Positions 53,949 through 63,661 are shown, counted from the first letter of the stretch. The stretch is 64,000 nt of DNA from Panacagrimonas perspica (GCF_004364935.1 NZ_SOBT01000008.1:871534-935533); one strand, 5' to 3'. Program-made: numbers and translations. Notes: generated from the sequence alone by a model not told the origin.

Positions 53949-54248
53949 ATGAAGAATCGACGGGTGCGAAGCTGGATGCGAAACCTGGGAATCGGCGCGA
54001 TTTGCGGCACGCTGCTGCTGGCGGGCTGCTCGCGCGTGACGGCGGAGAGCTACGCCAAGCTGAACGTGGGCATGCCGCGCGCCGAGGTGTACGGCATCCT
54101 CGGCGATCCGGACGAGGTCTCGGGTGGCGCCATCGGACCGCTGAATTTCTCCGCTGAAACCTGGAAAGGATCCGATCAGACCATCCACGTCACGTTCGGC
54201 GGCGACAAGGTGGCGCTCAAGTCGATCCAGAAGAATCCCGCCGATTAG
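53949..54248 (+). CDS. Small lipoprotein with BamE/SmpA-like domain (DUF3862-like)
   Basis: The protein has 99 residues. The lipoprotein signal ends in LLLAGC (Cys27). The body is YAKLNVGMPRAEVYGILGDP followed by DEVSGGAIGPLNFSAETW and VTFGGDKVALKSIQ, the pattern of the small BamE/SmpA and DUF3862 fold. It sits in the outer membrane or periplasm. It lacks the partners of the BAM complex nearby and is probably not BamE itself. It is divergent from the voltage-sensor gene. Confidence 0.8.
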   Translation: MKNRRVRSWMRNLGIGAICGTLLLAGCSRVTAESYAKLNVGMPRAEVYGILGDPDEVSGGAIGPLNFSAETWKGSDQTIHVTFGGDKVALKSIQKNPAD

Positions 54249-54338
54249 CGTCCCCGTCGTGACGTCTAGGTAGTTGCATCCATCGCGGTGCGGGGCTGGC
54301 GCGCCTACACTGCCCGTTCATCTTTCGTGCGGGTTTCC

Positions 54339-55694
54339 ATGGCCGAATCCCCGATTCGCGAAGCGGTCACTGCCGTGCTGCATCACGGCGACGAAATCCT
54401 GATGGTGCGGCGTCACCCGGCGCTCGCGGCGTTCCCGGGCTACTGGGCGTTTCCGGGCGGCAAGGTCGACAAGGCCGATTCGGACGCGCCGCATCGCACC
54501 ACCCCGTGGTGCGCAGCGGTCGAACCGCGGCTGGTCGAGGCGCTGGCGCGCGAGCTGCGCGAAGAGATCGGCTTCGATCTCGATGCAGCCTGCGAGGCCG
54601 GCGACGTCGAGGCGGTCCACCTGTTCGGGAATGCGCTGACGCCGCCGATCCTGCCGGTGCGCTTCAACACGCTGTTCTATCGAATCGATCTGAAGCATCG
54701 GCCGAAGATCACGCTCGACATGGGCGAGGTCGATCAGCTCCGATGGGCCAGGCCTGAGGACCTGCACGCCGAATACCTCGACGGCCAGTTGCTGCTGGCG
54801 CCGCCGACGTCGGCCTCGGTGGCCTTGTTCGCCGCGGGCGGCGGGACCGAGCCGGCCAACGTGGCGCTCGAGGAGTTCCACAAGGAGCGCCTGCCGATCA
54901 TCCAGGCCGTGCACGGCCTGCGGAAGATTCCGGTGCGCTCGAACACGCTGCCGCCGGCGTTCCACACCAACTGCTTCCTGATCGGCGACGAGGGATCGAA
55001 TGTGATCCTCGTCGATCCGTCGCCATGGAACGACGACGAACTGGACGCGCTGACCGAACGCATGCGCCCATTCGGCATCAACGAGATCTTCTTCACGCAT
55101 CACCATCCGGACCACAACGAACGCGCGGACGTGCTGGCGCGACGACTGGGTGTCGGCATCGCGTTGAGTGCGGATACCTCGGCGCGCATCTCGGAGCGCT
55201 CGCCCAAGTTCTTCTCGGGGCTCACGCAGCGTCTGGTCAACGATGGCGACATCGTGACGTACTGGAAGGGCCGTCCGGTGCGCGCCATCGCCGTGCCGGG
55301 GCACGACGAGGGGCAGCTCGCGCTGATGTCCGCGGATCGCGCCTGGTGCATCGTCGGCGACCTGATCCAGGGCGTCGGCACCGTGGTGATCCACAAGCCC
55401 GAAGGCAACATGCGGCGCTACTTCGAGTCGCTGGAACGCATCATCGAACTCGATCCCAAGGTGATCCTGCCCTCGCATGGCCTGGCCATGGGGACCACGT
55501 TCCGTCTGCAGGAGACGCTGCGGCACCGCCGGCTGCGCGAGAGCTCGGTGCTCGAGCTGCATCGAGCGGGACGCTCGATCAGCGAGATGCTGGACGTGAT
55601 CTACAAGGATCTGGATCCGCGCCTGCTGCCGCTGGCGCGCGACAATATCGAGTCGCACCTGGACAAGCTGCGGGAAGAGGGCGCGCTGGTTTGA
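54339..55694 (+). CDS. Nudix hydrolase-metallo-beta-lactamase fusion
   Basis: The protein has 451 residues from the ATG at 54339. Residues 1-160 form a Nudix domain with AFPGYWAFPGGKV and RELREEIGFD. The Nudix box is interrupted by about 20 extra residues between its GG and REL parts. From about residue 200 a metallo-beta-lactamase fold (LACTB2/glyoxalase-II type) begins, with THHHPDHNERADVLARRLG (HxHxDH), PGHDEGQLALMSAD, IVGDLI and LPSHGLAM. Two-domain proteins of this type occur in bacteria, and the combined function (nucleotide or CoA-like substrate cleavage) is unknown. Confidence 0.85.
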   Translation: MAESPIREAVTAVLHHGDEILMVRRHPALAAFPGYWAFPGGKVDKADSDAPHRTTPWCAAVEPRLVEALARELREEIGFDLDAACEAGDVEAVHLFGNALTPPILPVRFNTLFYRIDLKHRPKITLDMGEVDQLRWARPEDLHAEYLDGQLLLAPPTSASVALFAAGGGTEPANVALEEFHKERLPIIQAVHGLRKIPVRSNTLPPAFHTNCFLIGDEGSNVILVDPSPWNDDELDALTERMRPFGINEIFFTHHHPDHNERADVLARRLGVGIALSADTSARISERSPKFFSGLTQRLVNDGDIVTYWKGRPVRAIAVPGHDEGQLALMSADRAWCIVGDLIQGVGTVVIHKPEGNMRRYFESLERIIELDPKVILPSHGLAMGTTFRLQETLRHRRLRESSVLELHRAGRSISEMLDVIYKDLDPRLLPLARDNIESHLDKLREEGALV

Positions 55695-55760
55695 GCCGGA
55701 ACCCCGGCTCTTTCGCTTCGCGAAATTCAACGTCCGGGCGCCGGGATACCCGGCAGAACG

Positions 55761-55829
55761 CGTAGCCCGGGTGAAACCCGGGGTCGCGTTCCGTATTCGA
55801 GGGGAACCCCGGGTTTCACCCGGGCTACG
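55761..55829. repeat. REP-like inverted pair, copy 10
   Basis: CCCGGGTGAAACCCGGG arms with CGTAG heads at 55761-55782 and 55808-55829, 25-base spacer, between convergent 3' ends. Confidence 0.85.
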
Positions 55830-55840
55830 GGATGGCGCCG

Positions 55841-56581
55841 CTAGTTCTTCAGCACCATCTTGATCTGCTCGTCGCCATCCTTGGTCTGCTGCACGCGAAC
55901 GGCCATGTAGCCCTTGGCCGGCGCCAGCCAGAACACTGTCGACTTCTTCTTGTCGTTGACGCGCTCCACGCGCACGGTGTCGAAGTTCCCGGCCGGGGTC
56001 TGCACGGCTTCGCGCGCCATGATGCGGAAGCGATAGGTCTTGGCGCGTTCGTCCTCGACCTTGGTGACCGAGAACTCCTCGGGACCGGGCTGGCCGGCCC
56101 GCGACACCACCCAGTTCTGCACGGCGATCTGCATCGCGAGGCGATCGACCATGCCGGTCTCGAGCGGCCGCATTTCACCCGCGCTTGAGCGCACGACGCC
56201 GTCGGTCCAGTTGAAGCGAAGGCTGAAGTCGTCCTTGGGCTTGTCCGCGCGCTTGAAGTCGAAGCTCTGCGACAAAACCTTGCCGTCGGCCATGCAGAAG
56301 TCCGACCGCTCGGTCACTTCGCCGATGAACAGGCGCGCCAGGCCGGACGGCTTGGCACGGTACTCGTAACGCCAGCAGTTCGGATCCGTCTGCTGCGTGA
56401 GCTGAAAACGCGCCTCGCCCAGCGTCATCACGCCACGCGTGAGCAGGTAGGTGGCATCGCTCGGAGACGGCGCCGGCGTTGCGGCCTGCGTGAGCGGGCC
56501 CGCCGTCGCGATGGCGACGAGCAGCAGCAGACGCCAGCGACGAACGCGCTTCATCACGTCGAATACGCTGCGAAGGGTCAT
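55841..56581 (-). CDS. DUF3108 exported protein
   Basis: The protein has 246 residues. A signal peptide covers about residues 10-34 (RRWRLLLLVAIATAGPLTQA); the start at 56581 overlaps the purN stop (ATGA), and an internal ATG at 56554 is the other candidate. The body is beta-rich: TYLLTRGVMTLGEARFQLTQ, WRYEYRAKPSGLARLF and VFWLAPAKGYMAVRVQQTKD, the DUF3108 pattern of a periplasmic lipocalin-like fold. Function is unknown. The gene follows purN in many Xanthomonadales-type genomes. Confidence 0.82.
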   Translation of the reverse strand: MTLRSVFDVMKRVRRWRLLLLVAIATAGPLTQAATPAPSPSDATYLLTRGVMTLGEARFQLTQQTDPNCWRYEYRAKPSGLARLFIGEVTERSDFCMADGKVLSQSFDFKRADKPKDDFSLRFNWTDGVVRSSAGEMRPLETGMVDRLAMQIAVQNWVVSRAGQPGPEEFSVTKVEDERAKTYRFRIMAREAVQTPAGNFDTVRVERVNDKKKSTVFWLAPAKGYMAVRVQQTKDGDEQIKMVLKN

Positions 56582-57249
56582 CGGAATCGCTCGTCGAGGT
56601 CCGCGAGCTGAAGCGGCGTCTCGATCGCCTCGCCGCGCAGCAGGGCCCGCGTATCGCCCAGCGACAGCGCGCCCTCGGCCATCCAGGCGACGGTCTGCGG
56701 CAGGATTCGGATTTCCACTTCGTTCATCACTCGGCTGGCCAAAATCTCAGGGCTATCTTCGGCCTGGACGCTGACACGGCCCTGAATGACGGGCGCGCCG
56801 CCATCCAGTTGCCCGGTGACGAAGTGCACCGTGGCGCCGTGCTCGGCGTCACCGGCCTCCAGCGCGCGCTGGTGCGTGCGCAGCCCCGGGTAGCGCGGCA
56901 GCAGCGAGGGATGGATGTTGATCATGCGGCCCGTGTAGCGCTGCACGAAGGCGTCGCCGAGCACGCGCATGAAGCCGCCGAGCACGACGATGCCGGGTTC
57001 GAACGCGTCGATGCTGGCCGCCAGGGCGGTGTCGAAGGCCTCGCGGTCGGGGTAGTCGTCGTGTGGCACGACTCGCGTGGCGATGCCGGCGGCCTGGGCC
57101 CGCGCCAGAGCCGGTGCGGCCGCGCGGTTGCTCAGCACGCCGACCAGATCACCCGCGATGTGCCCGGCCGAGCATGCGTCGATCAGCGCCTGAAGGTTGC
57201 GGCCTTGGCCGGAGACCAGGGCCACGATCCGGGCGCGGGGCTCAGGCAA
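56578..57249 (-). CDS. purN: Phosphoribosylglycinamide formyltransferase
   Basis: The protein has 223 residues if translation starts at a TTG (57247-57249), which gives [20 protein letters not shown], the family N-terminus; no ATG fits, and a GTG 24 bases inside would delete the first strand. PurN transfers a formyl group to GAR, step three of purine synthesis. Catalytic Asn and His are in [19 protein letters not shown] and the Asp is in [13 protein letters not shown]. It overlaps the end of purM by 8 bases and the start of the DUF3108 gene by 4. Confidence 0.92.
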   Translation of the reverse strand: MPEPRARIVALVSGQGRNLQALIDACSAGHIAGDLVGVLSNRAAAPALARAQAAGIATRVVPHDDYPDREAFDTALAASIDAFEPGIVVLGGFMRVLGDAFVQRYTGRMINIHPSLLPRYPGLRTHQRALEAGDAEHGATVHFVTGQLDGGAPVIQGRVSVQAEDSPEILASRVMNEVEIRILPQTVAWMAEGALSLGDTRALLRGEAIETPLQLADLDERFR

Positions 57250-58273
57250 ACCGGACGTCCTGCTTTCCCTTGACGACTTCGCCGACGACCCAGGGCTTGA
57301 GCTTGGCCTTGCGCAGCTGCGCGAGCGCGCCATCGACCTGCTTGCGCGGAATCACCATCGCGAAGCCGATGCCGCAGTTGAAGACGCGCCGCATCTCGTC
57401 CTCCTCGACCGCGCCTTCGGCTTGCAGCCAGTCGAAGATCGCCGGGCGCTTCCAGCTGCTGGTGTCGACCATCGCGCCGACGCCCTTGGGGAAGCAGCGC
57501 GTCAGGTTGCCGGTGACGCCGCCGCCGGTGATGTGGGCCATGCCGCGTACGTCGACGCCGGACTCGACCAGCTTGAGCACCGGCTTGACGTAGATCTGCG
57601 TCGGCGCGAGCAAGGCATCGCCGAGCGTGCCGTTCTCGAAAACCTGGTCGACCGAATGACCGCCCACCGACAGGATCTTGCGCACCAGCGAATAGCCGTT
57701 GGAATGCGGACCGCTGGAGGGCAGGGCGACGATCACATCGCCCTTGGAAATCTTCGAGCCATCGATGATCTTCGACTTCTCGACCACGGCGACGCAGAAC
57801 CCCGCGAGGTCGAAGTCGTCCGCGTTGTAGAGACCTGGCATTTCGGCGGTCTCGCCGCCGACCAGCGCGCAGCCCGCCTGCTTGCAGCCGGTGGCGATGC
57901 CACGGATCACCAGGCCGGCGGTGCGGTTGTCGAGCTTTCCGGTCGCGTAGTAATCGAGGAAGAACAGTGGCTCGGCGCCGGAGACCAGCACGTCGTTGAC
58001 GCACATGGCGACCAGATCGATGCCCAGCCCTTCGACCTGACCCGACTCGATGCCCAGCCGCAGCTTGGTGCCGACGCCGTCGGTGCCGCTGACGAGGATC
58101 GGCTTCTTGTATTTCTTCGGCAGCGAGACGAGCGCGCCGAACCCGCCGACACCGGCGAGGACTTCCGCGCGGTGCGTGGAGCGGACGATCTTCTTGATGT
58201 CATCGACCAGCGCATCACCGGCTTCGATATCGACGCCAGCGTCTCGGTACGACAGGGATTTACGGGTACTCAT
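57242..58273 (-). CDS. purM: Phosphoribosylformylglycinamidine cyclo-ligase (AIR synthetase)
   Basis: The protein has 343 residues from the ATG at 58273. It closes the imidazole ring of AIR in purine synthesis, step five, using ATP. Family blocks are [57 protein letters not shown] and [13 protein letters not shown]. An upstream TTG at 58306 adds 11 residues without homology. No good ribosome site precedes either start. It heads the operon purM-purN-DUF3108 and is divergent from the DUF2066 gene, 68 bases away. Confidence 0.95.
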   Translation of the reverse strand: MSTRKSLSYRDAGVDIEAGDALVDDIKKIVRSTHRAEVLAGVGGFGALVSLPKKYKKPILVSGTDGVGTKLRLGIESGQVEGLGIDLVAMCVNDVLVSGAEPLFFLDYYATGKLDNRTAGLVIRGIATGCKQAGCALVGGETAEMPGLYNADDFDLAGFCVAVVEKSKIIDGSKISKGDVIVALPSSGPHSNGYSLVRKILSVGGHSVDQVFENGTLGDALLAPTQIYVKPVLKLVESGVDVRGMAHITGGGVTGNLTRCFPKGVGAMVDTSSWKRPAIFDWLQAEGAVEEDEMRRVFNCGIGFAMVIPRKQVDGALAQLRKAKLKPWVVGEVVKGKQDVRFA

Positions 58274-58341
58274 CGGAGAGAGAAGCGGGAACGTGCGGAT
58301 GTGCAATGCATTTTACAGACCGCGCCGCGATAATCCCCTGC

Positions 58342-59019
58342 ATGCATCGCATCTTTCCCCCGATCGTGTCGCGCGCCTGCCGATCCGTCGCCCTGATCGG
58401 CGCGCTCGCGGCCGGCTTCAGCCCTGTTTGTCAGGCCCAGACGCCGCTCAAAGGCAGTCCCGGGGCCGCGGTTCCGATGACCCAGCCGCTGCCCGGAAAC
58501 CCGTACGGGGCCATCGTGCCGGTCCAGGATGAATCGCAGAAGTCGCGCGATACCGGGCTGCGCATGGCCCTGATCCAGGTCCTGAAGGGCGCGGTGGGCG
58601 GATACGACGACCGCACCTCGTCCATCCTGGCGCTGGCGCCGCGCCTGGTGCAGCAGTACAGCTTCGTACGCGACGAATCGGGCGAAGGGCTGATGTTCCG
58701 CGCCGTATTCGATCCCGCGGCGGTGGATGCCGCGTTGCGCGCACAGGGGCTGCCGGTATTCGGCATCAACTCCAGCCTCGTCGAGAACTGGGTGGTCGAG
58801 GTGCACGGCCTGCGCACGACATCGGACTACTCGAAGGTTCTGCGCCATTTCACGCGCATCAAGGGCGTCAGGACGGTCGATGTCGACGAGCTGCACGACA
58901 GCACGCTACGGCTGCGAATGGTCGTCGAGGGCGGTATCCAGATGGCGGCCGAGCGCGCGGAAGCCGGTGACCTGATCAGTCGTGACCAGGCGGGGAACTA
59001 TGTCCTTGCCCGACGCTGA
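58342..59019 (+). CDS. DUF2066 exported protein
   Basis: The protein has 225 residues from the ATG at 58342, where a signal peptide (VALIGALAAGFSPVCQA) follows. The body has VPVQDESQKSRDTGLRMALI near residue 60 and FVRDESGEGLMFRAVFDPAA, the DUF2066 signature. The family sits between purM and perM in many Gammaproteobacteria; its function is unknown. The last 20 bases overlap the perM start. Confidence 0.85.
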   Translation: MHRIFPPIVSRACRSVALIGALAAGFSPVCQAQTPLKGSPGAAVPMTQPLPGNPYGAIVPVQDESQKSRDTGLRMALIQVLKGAVGGYDDRTSSILALAPRLVQQYSFVRDESGEGLMFRAVFDPAAVDAALRAQGLPVFGINSSLVENWVVEVHGLRTTSDYSKVLRHFTRIKGVRTVDVDELHDSTLRLRMVVEGGIQMAAERAEAGDLISRDQAGNYVLARR

Positions 59020-60187
59020 TCTGTCCGTGGCGCCTGCCGACGCCGGATCGGGATCCGCGCTCGATCGGCTGCGCGTGCGCGAAACCTGGCCTTGGCTGGT
59101 GGCGCTGGGCATTTTTGTCCTGTTCTGCTGGTTGCTGTCGCCGATCCTGACGCCGTTCGTGCTCGGCGCCGGCCTGGCCTACGCCGGCGATCCCATCGTC
59201 GATCGCCTGCAGCGCTGGCATCTGTCGCGCACGGCGGGTGTCTGCGTGGTGTTTCTCGTCATCACGCTGGCGGGGCTGGCCGGCCTGGTGCTGCTGTTGC
59301 CGATGCTGACCGACCAGTTGCGCGTGCTGCTGCAGAACATCCCCGAGTGGCTGGCGTGGCTGCAGAACCACGGTCTGCAGCGCATCGGCGTGAGCTTGCC
59401 AGACGGGTTGAGGCTGGATGCGGCCGGTTTCAAGGTGATCATCGCCGAGCACTGGTCCGAAGCCAGCGGGATGCTCAAGACGGTCTGGACGCACGTCTCG
59501 GCCTCGGGTGGTGCGCTGTTCACGGCGATCGCGAACCTGCTGCTGGTGCCCGTCGTGACGTTCTATCTGCTGCGCGACTGGGACGAACTCGTGGCCTGGA
59601 TCCGCGGCGTCGTTCCGCCGCGTGCGCTGCCCAAGATCGGCGGCATGGCGCGCGAGACCGACGAAGTCCTCGGGGCCTTCATCCGCGGACAGCTCACGGT
59701 GATGGCCGCGTTGACGGTCTATTACTGGATCGCGTTGTGGATCGCGGGCCTGAATCTCGCGCTGCTGGTGGGCCTGATCGTTGGGCTGATCAGCTTCGTG
59801 CCCTACCTGGGCGCGATCGTCGGCGTGCTCACGGCCGTCATCGCGATGCTCGTGCAGACCCAGGAACTGCTGCCTTTCGTCTGGCTCGCCGTGGTGTTCG
59901 GCATCGGCCAGATCCTGGAGAGCAACGTTCTGACGCCGCTGCTGGTGGGCGACAAGATCGGCCTGCATCCGGTCGCCGTGATCTTCGCCGTCATGGCGGG
60001 TGGCCAGCTGTTCGGCTTCGTCGGCGTGATGCTCGCGCTGCCGGTGGCCGCGGTGATCGCCGTCGTCCTGCGTGAAACCAAGAAGCAGTGGCTGCAAAGC
60101 CGCATGTACAGCCATGGCGCGCCGGCCCCTGCGCAGGCTGAAGCCGTCGCCACTGCAGGGGAGGGCGCAGCGACGCCTCCTCCATGA
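59000..60187 (+). CDS. perM: AI-2E family transporter PerM
   Basis: The protein has 395 residues from the ATG at 59000. Eight hydrophobic helices are visible with the family blocks ILTPFVLGAGLAYAGDPIVD, VTFYLLRDWDELVAWIRG and GDKIGLHPVAVIFAVMAGG. The family was named after the AI-2 exporter TqsA, but PerM members are permeases of uncertain substrate, some with sodium/proton exchange. It overlaps DUF2066 by 20 bases and hda by 4, so the three genes are one operon. Confidence 0.88.
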   Translation: MSLPDADLSVAPADAGSGSALDRLRVRETWPWLVALGIFVLFCWLLSPILTPFVLGAGLAYAGDPIVDRLQRWHLSRTAGVCVVFLVITLAGLAGLVLLLPMLTDQLRVLLQNIPEWLAWLQNHGLQRIGVSLPDGLRLDAAGFKVIIAEHWSEASGMLKTVWTHVSASGGALFTAIANLLLVPVVTFYLLRDWDELVAWIRGVVPPRALPKIGGMARETDEVLGAFIRGQLTVMAALTVYYWIALWIAGLNLALLVGLIVGLISFVPYLGAIVGVLTAVIAMLVQTQELLPFVWLAVVFGIGQILESNVLTPLLVGDKIGLHPVAVIFAVMAGGQLFGFVGVMLALPVAAVIAVVLRETKKQWLQSRMYSHGAPAPAQAEAVATAGEGAATPPP

Positions 60188-60882
60188 AGGGAGCGCAGCT
60201 CGCGCTGCCGGTGCAGCTGTCCCAGGCGCCGGTCTTCGATAATTTCTTCGCGGGACCCAACAGCGAACTCGTGGCGTCCCTGCACGCCATGTCGACCGGC
60301 CAGGGTCTGCCGGCAACCTGGCTCTACGGCGCTGCGGCGTCGGGCAAGACGCATCTGCTGCGCGCCGTCGTCGCCATGGCGGGCGCGCGAGCGCTCTATG
60401 CGATGAAACCCTACGAGGCCTCGGCGCTGGAAGACTGGAAGGACGCCCGGCTTCTCGCGCTGGACGATGCCGATGCGCTCGCGGGTGATGCGGACAGCGC
60501 CATCGCGCTGCTGCGGTTGGTCGACCATCGGCGCCAGCATCGCTTGCCACTGCTGCTCGCCGCCGGCGTGCCGCCTGCGCGCCTCGTCGATCCGCTGCCG
60601 GATCTGCGAACGCGGCTGGAGGCCATGGCACTGCTCGGGCTCAAGCCGCTGCGCGAAGACGATCGGCGGGAACTGCTGCGCCTGCACGCAACGCAACGGG
60701 GACTGGCGCTGGCCGAGGAGGTCGTGGCCTGGCTGCTGGCCCGGCTGCGTCGCGATGCGGGAACGCTGATCGCGGCGCTCGATCAGATCGACCGCGCCTG
60801 TCTCAGTGCGAAGCGCCGTCCGACGCTGCCGTTCGTTCAGCAGGTGCTGATGCCCTTGCTGCAGCCGTCTCTCTTGCCCTGA
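60184..60882 (+). CDS. hda: DnaA regulatory inactivator Hda
   Basis: The 232-residue AAA+ protein binds the sliding clamp and promotes ATP hydrolysis by DnaA, limiting replication initiation to once per cycle. The clamp-binding motif is N-terminal (QLALPVQL). Walker A is YGAAASGKTHLLRA near residue 50 and Walker B is LLALDDADALAG near residue 95. The ATG overlaps the perM stop. Its last 80 bases overlap the end of the DUF2069 gene on the other strand. Confidence 0.92.
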   Translation: MKGAQLALPVQLSQAPVFDNFFAGPNSELVASLHAMSTGQGLPATWLYGAAASGKTHLLRAVVAMAGARALYAMKPYEASALEDWKDARLLALDDADALAGDADSAIALLRLVDHRRQHRLPLLLAAGVPPARLVDPLPDLRTRLEAMALLGLKPLREDDRRELLRLHATQRGLALAEEVVAWLLARLRRDAGTLIAALDQIDRACLSAKRRPTLPFVQQVLMPLLQPSLLP

Positions 60883-61182
60883 AGCGCACGAACATCATCA
60901 GCGCGACGTAATCGAGCGCCGCGACGCTGGCGATCGCGAACGCCGTCAGCCGCGTCTCGGGTCGCGCATAACCCTCGGCGAGATATCCGGCCACGAAGAA
61001 CGCGACCAGCATCGAGGCCCAGGCAAAGGTGTAGGTCTTGCCGCGCCACATGCCGAGCAGCGGCAGGCACAGCACCAGCGCGAGCAGAACGCTCAGCGGC
61101 GAGGGATTGCGCACGCAGACCCCGAGGATCAGCAATCCGTGCGCCGTCAGCGCGGTGCGCTGGGCAAAGGTCGAGGGCAGCA

Positions 61183-61183
<1 letters not shown>
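60803..61183 (-). CDS. DUF2069 inner-membrane protein
   Basis: The 126-residue protein has four hydrophobic helices (LLALVLCLPLLGMW, TFAWASMLVAFFVAGYLAEG, and others) and the family block SPLSVLLALVLCLPLLGMWR followed by GKTYTFAWAS. The function is unknown; homologues are linked to wrbA in Xanthomonadales. The start overlaps the wrbA stop by one base (ATGA type TGATG). The C-terminal 27 codons lie antisense to the 3' end of hda. Confidence 0.8.
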
Positions 61184-61812
<629 letters not shown>

Positions 61813-61948
61813 CTAGAGGGAGCCAGCGACCGCGACCGGCGATCCGTTCGGTTCGCGTTCAGCTACCCGCCGAAAGACCCGTCGCGCCGTTCAGGATCGG
61901 CTCACCTGTCCGGAGTGAGATGGGGGCGTCGTCAAAGGAGAGAGTCGC

Positions 61949-62713
61949 ATGAACACCAAAACCTATTCGGGTATCCGTCAATCCATTGCCGGTGTCGCCA
62001 TCGCTGCCGGCGCTCTTGCCGCCATTCCCGCCGCGATGGCGGATGACTACGGCAGGCCGTACTACGATCCGGTACGTGACGTGATGGTGACGCCGCGCGT
62101 CTCGTCGCCGACCGCGGTACAGGGTTCGGGCACGTCGCAGACCTACGCAACGCCGGCACGTCAGCCAATGTATGGCACGTACTACACCCCGCCGCGCCCG
62201 GCGCCGTATGCCTCCGCGGCCATCGTGCAGTCGTCGCCCGGCGCCGTCGGCAGGGCTTCGGCCGTCGTCGCGACGTCCGCCGATCAGGGCCACTCGCGCC
62301 CGGTCGCGGCGAGCAGCGCCCAGCCTTACTACGATCGCTCGCGCGACGTCATGGTCACGCCCAGCCAGTCGGGAACGGTTCCGTACGTGGGTTCGTCGAC
62401 GCGCCAGGCCGGTAATGCGGCGCCGGCGTCGACGTTCGAACTGGTGGTGCGCAACGGTCGGCTGGTCGACGGCCCCGCCGCGATCGTCGTCGATCACGGC
62501 AGCCAGGTGACGATGGTCGTCGACTCGGACAGCCCGGAGGCCCTTCGCGTCGACGGCTACAACCTCGTCGCGCCGGTGACCGCGGGCCAGCCCTTGCTGT
62601 TGACCTTCGTGGCCGAACAGCCGGGCCGCTTCGCGTATCGCCTGGGCTCGGGCCGTGAGATCGGCGTGCTCGAGGTCGGTCCGCCGGCGCCGATGCGAGT
62701 CGGCATGCGCTAA
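61949..62713 (+). CDS. Exported protein with YYD-RDVMVTP repeats and a cupredoxin-like domain
   Basis: The protein has 254 residues; the signal peptide ends near AAMA|DD (residue 31). Two near-identical motifs, PYYDPVRDVMVTP (37-49) and PYYDRSRDVMVTP (126-138), flank a low-complexity Ser/Ala/Pro/Tyr region. The C-terminal 90 residues (about 162-245) form a beta-sandwich-like domain with FELVVRNGRLVDGPAAIVVD and LLLTFVAEQPGRFAYRL, resembling cupredoxin-like folds without obvious Cys/Met copper ligands. Function is unknown. It is a monocistronic-looking gene with a hairpin after it. Confidence 0.65.
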   Translation: MNTKTYSGIRQSIAGVAIAAGALAAIPAAMADDYGRPYYDPVRDVMVTPRVSSPTAVQGSGTSQTYATPARQPMYGTYYTPPRPAPYASAAIVQSSPGAVGRASAVVATSADQGHSRPVAASSAQPYYDRSRDVMVTPSQSGTVPYVGSSTRQAGNAAPASTFELVVRNGRLVDGPAAIVVDHGSQVTMVVDSDSPEALRVDGYNLVAPVTAGQPLLLTFVAEQPGRFAYRLGSGREIGVLEVGPPAPMRVGMR

Positions 62714-62722
62714 GGCATCAGG

Positions 62723-62750
62723 CGCCCGGTCCGCAGTTCGCGGCCGGGCG
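62723..62750 (+). terminator. Hairpin after the repeat-protein gene
   Basis: CGCCCGG-t-CCGC and GCGG-CCGGGCG pair around a short loop (11 bp with a bulge). There is no T-run, so termination is likely but not certain. Confidence 0.4.
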
Positions 62751-62843
62751 TGAAGGTGGCGCTCGTCGATCGAAGCGCTCGCGCAGGGATGCATCGAAGG
62801 CGGTCGTATCGGATGATCCCGATTCGACATCCTTCGAGTTCCC

Positions 62844-63632
62844 ATGTCGCGAGCGCTTTTTCTGTGGGTGATCTGCCTGGGCTGCACGTCCTGCGCGAGT
62901 GGCGGCTGGCTGGATCGCCTGGGCACGCGCGAAGCTGCCGCCCCTGAATTCCCCTCCCAGGTTGCGCCGGTGCGCGCTGCTGCACCGGTGGCGGAGCGCA
63001 GCGCACGGACGCGGCTCGATGAGGCCGAGGCCATCACCACCCAGACGCGCCAGCTTCTCGGAAACTGGAACGGCGCCGACGTGGATCTCGCGGCCGCGCG
63101 GGCTTCGCTGGGAGCGGGAGACTGGAATGCCTCGCTCGCGGCCTCCGACGAAGCGCTGGCGCGCGCGGAGCAGGCGATTTCGGATCACTACGCGCGACTC
63201 GCCAACGCCGAGCTTGCGCGCTCGTACGGCTTCGCCGGTCTCGACGACGGCCAGGTGCTGCAGCTACGCGCCGCCGAAGAGATCCTCGTCACCGGCAACA
63301 GCCGGCTCGCCTACGGCCGCCTGCGTACGCTCAACCAGCAGCTGGAGAAGCGCATGAAGACGTACACCGTGCGCTCGGGCGACAGCCTGTGGGTCATCGC
63401 GGGACGTCCGGAGGTCTATGCGAACTCGCTGCTGTGGCCGCTGATCTGGCAGGCCAACGTCGCCGTCATTCCGAATCCGGATCGCTTGCGGCGCGGGCAG
63501 GTGCTCAAGGTGCGTCCGCATCCGGACGTGAACGCGATCGCCGAGGCCGTGGATGTCGCGCGCGGCAAGCGTCGTGAAATGCCGGGCATCACGCCCAGCA
63601 TCGGCGAGATCCGCGAAGCCGGGCCGGAGTAA
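62844..63632 (+). CDS. LysM-domain envelope protein
   Basis: The protein has 262 residues. An N-terminal signal ends near LGCTSCAS; an imperfect lipobox makes lipid anchoring possible. Residues about 55-160 are helical with repeated Ala-rich segments (DLAAARASLGAGDWNASLAA) resembling TPR-like pairs. A LysM domain (about 170-225: TYTVRSGDSLWVIAG, GQVLKVRP) binds peptidoglycan. The tail is basic. A lytic transglycosylase gene converges on it, so both may belong to cell-wall turnover. Confidence 0.8.
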   Translation: MSRALFLWVICLGCTSCASGGWLDRLGTREAAAPEFPSQVAPVRAAAPVAERSARTRLDEAEAITTQTRQLLGNWNGADVDLAAARASLGAGDWNASLAASDEALARAEQAISDHYARLANAELARSYGFAGLDDGQVLQLRAAEEILVTGNSRLAYGRLRTLNQQLEKRMKTYTVRSGDSLWVIAGRPEVYANSLLWPLIWQANVAVIPNPDRLRRGQVLKVRPHPDVNAIAEAVDVARGKRREMPGITPSIGEIREAGPE

Positions 63633-63639
63633 GCGTCTG

Positions 63640-63661
63640 CGTAGCCCGGGTGAAACCCGGG
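63640..63661. repeat. REP-like palindrome, single arm, copy 11
   Basis: CGTAG with CCCGGGTGAAACCCGGG, single unit, between convergent 3' ends. Confidence 0.78.

Noticed and set aside
51036..54248. A very long plus-strand open frame (over 1000 codons) across the lipoprotein, YcgL and voltage-sensor genes
   Set aside because: It is antisense to three well-supported minus-strand genes and has an Arg/Gln/His-rich composition typical of antisense frames in high-GC DNA. Only its last 99 codons (from 53949) encode a real lipoprotein.
53949..54248. Calling this lipoprotein BamE
   Set aside because: It has the same small fold but lacks clear BamE-specific motifs and BAM neighbours.
58274..58341. Purine riboswitch or PurR operator before purM
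   Set aside because: The 68-base gap has no recognisable aptamer fold or PurR palindrome.
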